Below are positions 13,307 through 13,437 of a stretch of DNA of 13,437 bases, in pieces. The stretch is from contig DOIX01000308.1 in NCBI GenBank assembly GCA_003511885.1, positions 1 through 13,437 of the forward strand, written 5' to 3'. The translations under genes were made by a program, and so were the position numbers. Source of the DNA: Cyanobacteria bacterium UBA11153 (GTDB lineage: Bacteria > Cyanobacteriota > Cyanobacteriia > Cyanobacteriales > Coleofasciculaceae). The notes under the pieces were generated by a model that was given only the letters and a program-made list of their open reading frames with translations, was not told the DNA's origin and searched no databases. Each line of letters starts with the position of its first letter. Position 1 is the first letter of the stretch.

Positions 13307-13322
13307 AAAAGAAAGAGATTGC

Positions 13323-13352
13323 GTAGGGTGCGTTATTCGTAACGCACCCTAC
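13323..13352 (+). terminator. Perfect GTAGGGTGCGTTA hairpin with TTCG loop
   Basis: GTAGGGTGCGTTA (13323-13335), TTCG loop, TAACGCACCCTAC (13340-13352): a perfect 13-bp stem closed by a UUCG tetraloop, beginning 16 bp after the paralog B stop. It should be very stable in RNA and protect or end the transcript, although no U-run follows. The arm sequence is a common dispersed palindromic repeat and also occurs inside the 12273-12364 MITE. Confidence 0.65.
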
Positions 13353-13387
13353 AATTCCTTTGCGGTGCGAGAATTGCTAATCCTTCT

Positions 13388-13419
13388 TTAAATGCTTTGA
13401 TAAGCTGCTACGCATTTAA
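13388..13419. repeat. Small inverted repeat near the right edge
   Basis: TTAAATGC (13388-13395) and GCATTTAA (13412-13419) are perfect arms around a 16-nt loop. AAATGCTTGACAGC-like sequences at about 1018-1031 and 4752-4765 resemble the left arm. It is followed by TTGTATAGCAACCGCCA running off the window. Possibly a dispersed element end. Confidence 0.35.
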
Positions 13420-13437
13420 TTTGTATAGCAACCGCCA

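Noticed and set aside
13200..13391. 63-codon plus-strand frame overlapping the end of paralog B
   Set aside because: It is out of frame within a clear gene and then translates the 13323-13352 hairpin; no start context or family.

Overview
The window reads as chromosomal DNA of a filamentous cyanobacterium, most likely of the Oscillatoriales/Microcoleaceae type. The octamer GCGATCGC (HIP1) occurs about a dozen times. The proteins are cyanobacterial in character (DUF4330 protein, bL25 with the short cyanobacterial architecture, purA followed by the bL25 gene). Intergenic DNA is full of heptamer tandem repeats and small palindromic elements. The genus is an inference.

Layout: 1-960 is the 3' part of an IS1634/IS4-superfamily insertion sequence, followed by a 194-bp-offset direct repeat whose two copies both end in ATCTGCGGAATGTGGG. 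A MITE-like palindrome (1090-1225) separates this from a minus-strand DUF4330 membrane protein (1243-1767). Divergently, a 720-aa secreted subtilisin-type protease (1958-4120) follows, then a 60-aa membrane peptide (4388-4570). The housekeeping pair purA (4824-6164, obligatory TTG start, visible promoter) and rplY (6548-6847) is split by a double hairpin and a 111-bp inverted-repeat element. After another small palindromic element (6903-6975) comes a two-domain APH-like/P-loop kinase (7226-8737), then a small two-TM protein with a G-free leader (8843-9214). A 12-unit heptamer array abutting a second copy of the MITE family (9238-9427) precedes a YdcF/DUF218 membrane protein (9624-10415).

The right end (10486-13306) is the least ordinary part. 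It holds a candidate 47-aa micro-ORF containing 12-bp repeats and overlapping by ATGA a secreted retropepsin-like protease (10626-11171). Two tandemly duplicated retropepsin-like lipoproteins (11295-12122, 12479-13306) follow. These carry an N-terminal lipobox, a Pro/Thr linker, a helical module and a DTGA-type half-protease domain. The paralogs share upstream DNA, so the duplication carried its 5' region, and a 92-bp MITE now sits between them.

How they work together: most non-housekeeping products here are envelope proteins (secreted S8 protease, three retropepsin-like proteins, YdcF, DUF4330, two small membrane proteins). That suggests an envelope proteolysis or quality-control neighbourhood, but no common operon is proven. 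I do not see a clear new defence or biosynthetic system. The best candidate for something undescribed is the three-member retropepsin-like cluster with its possible upstream micro-ORF.
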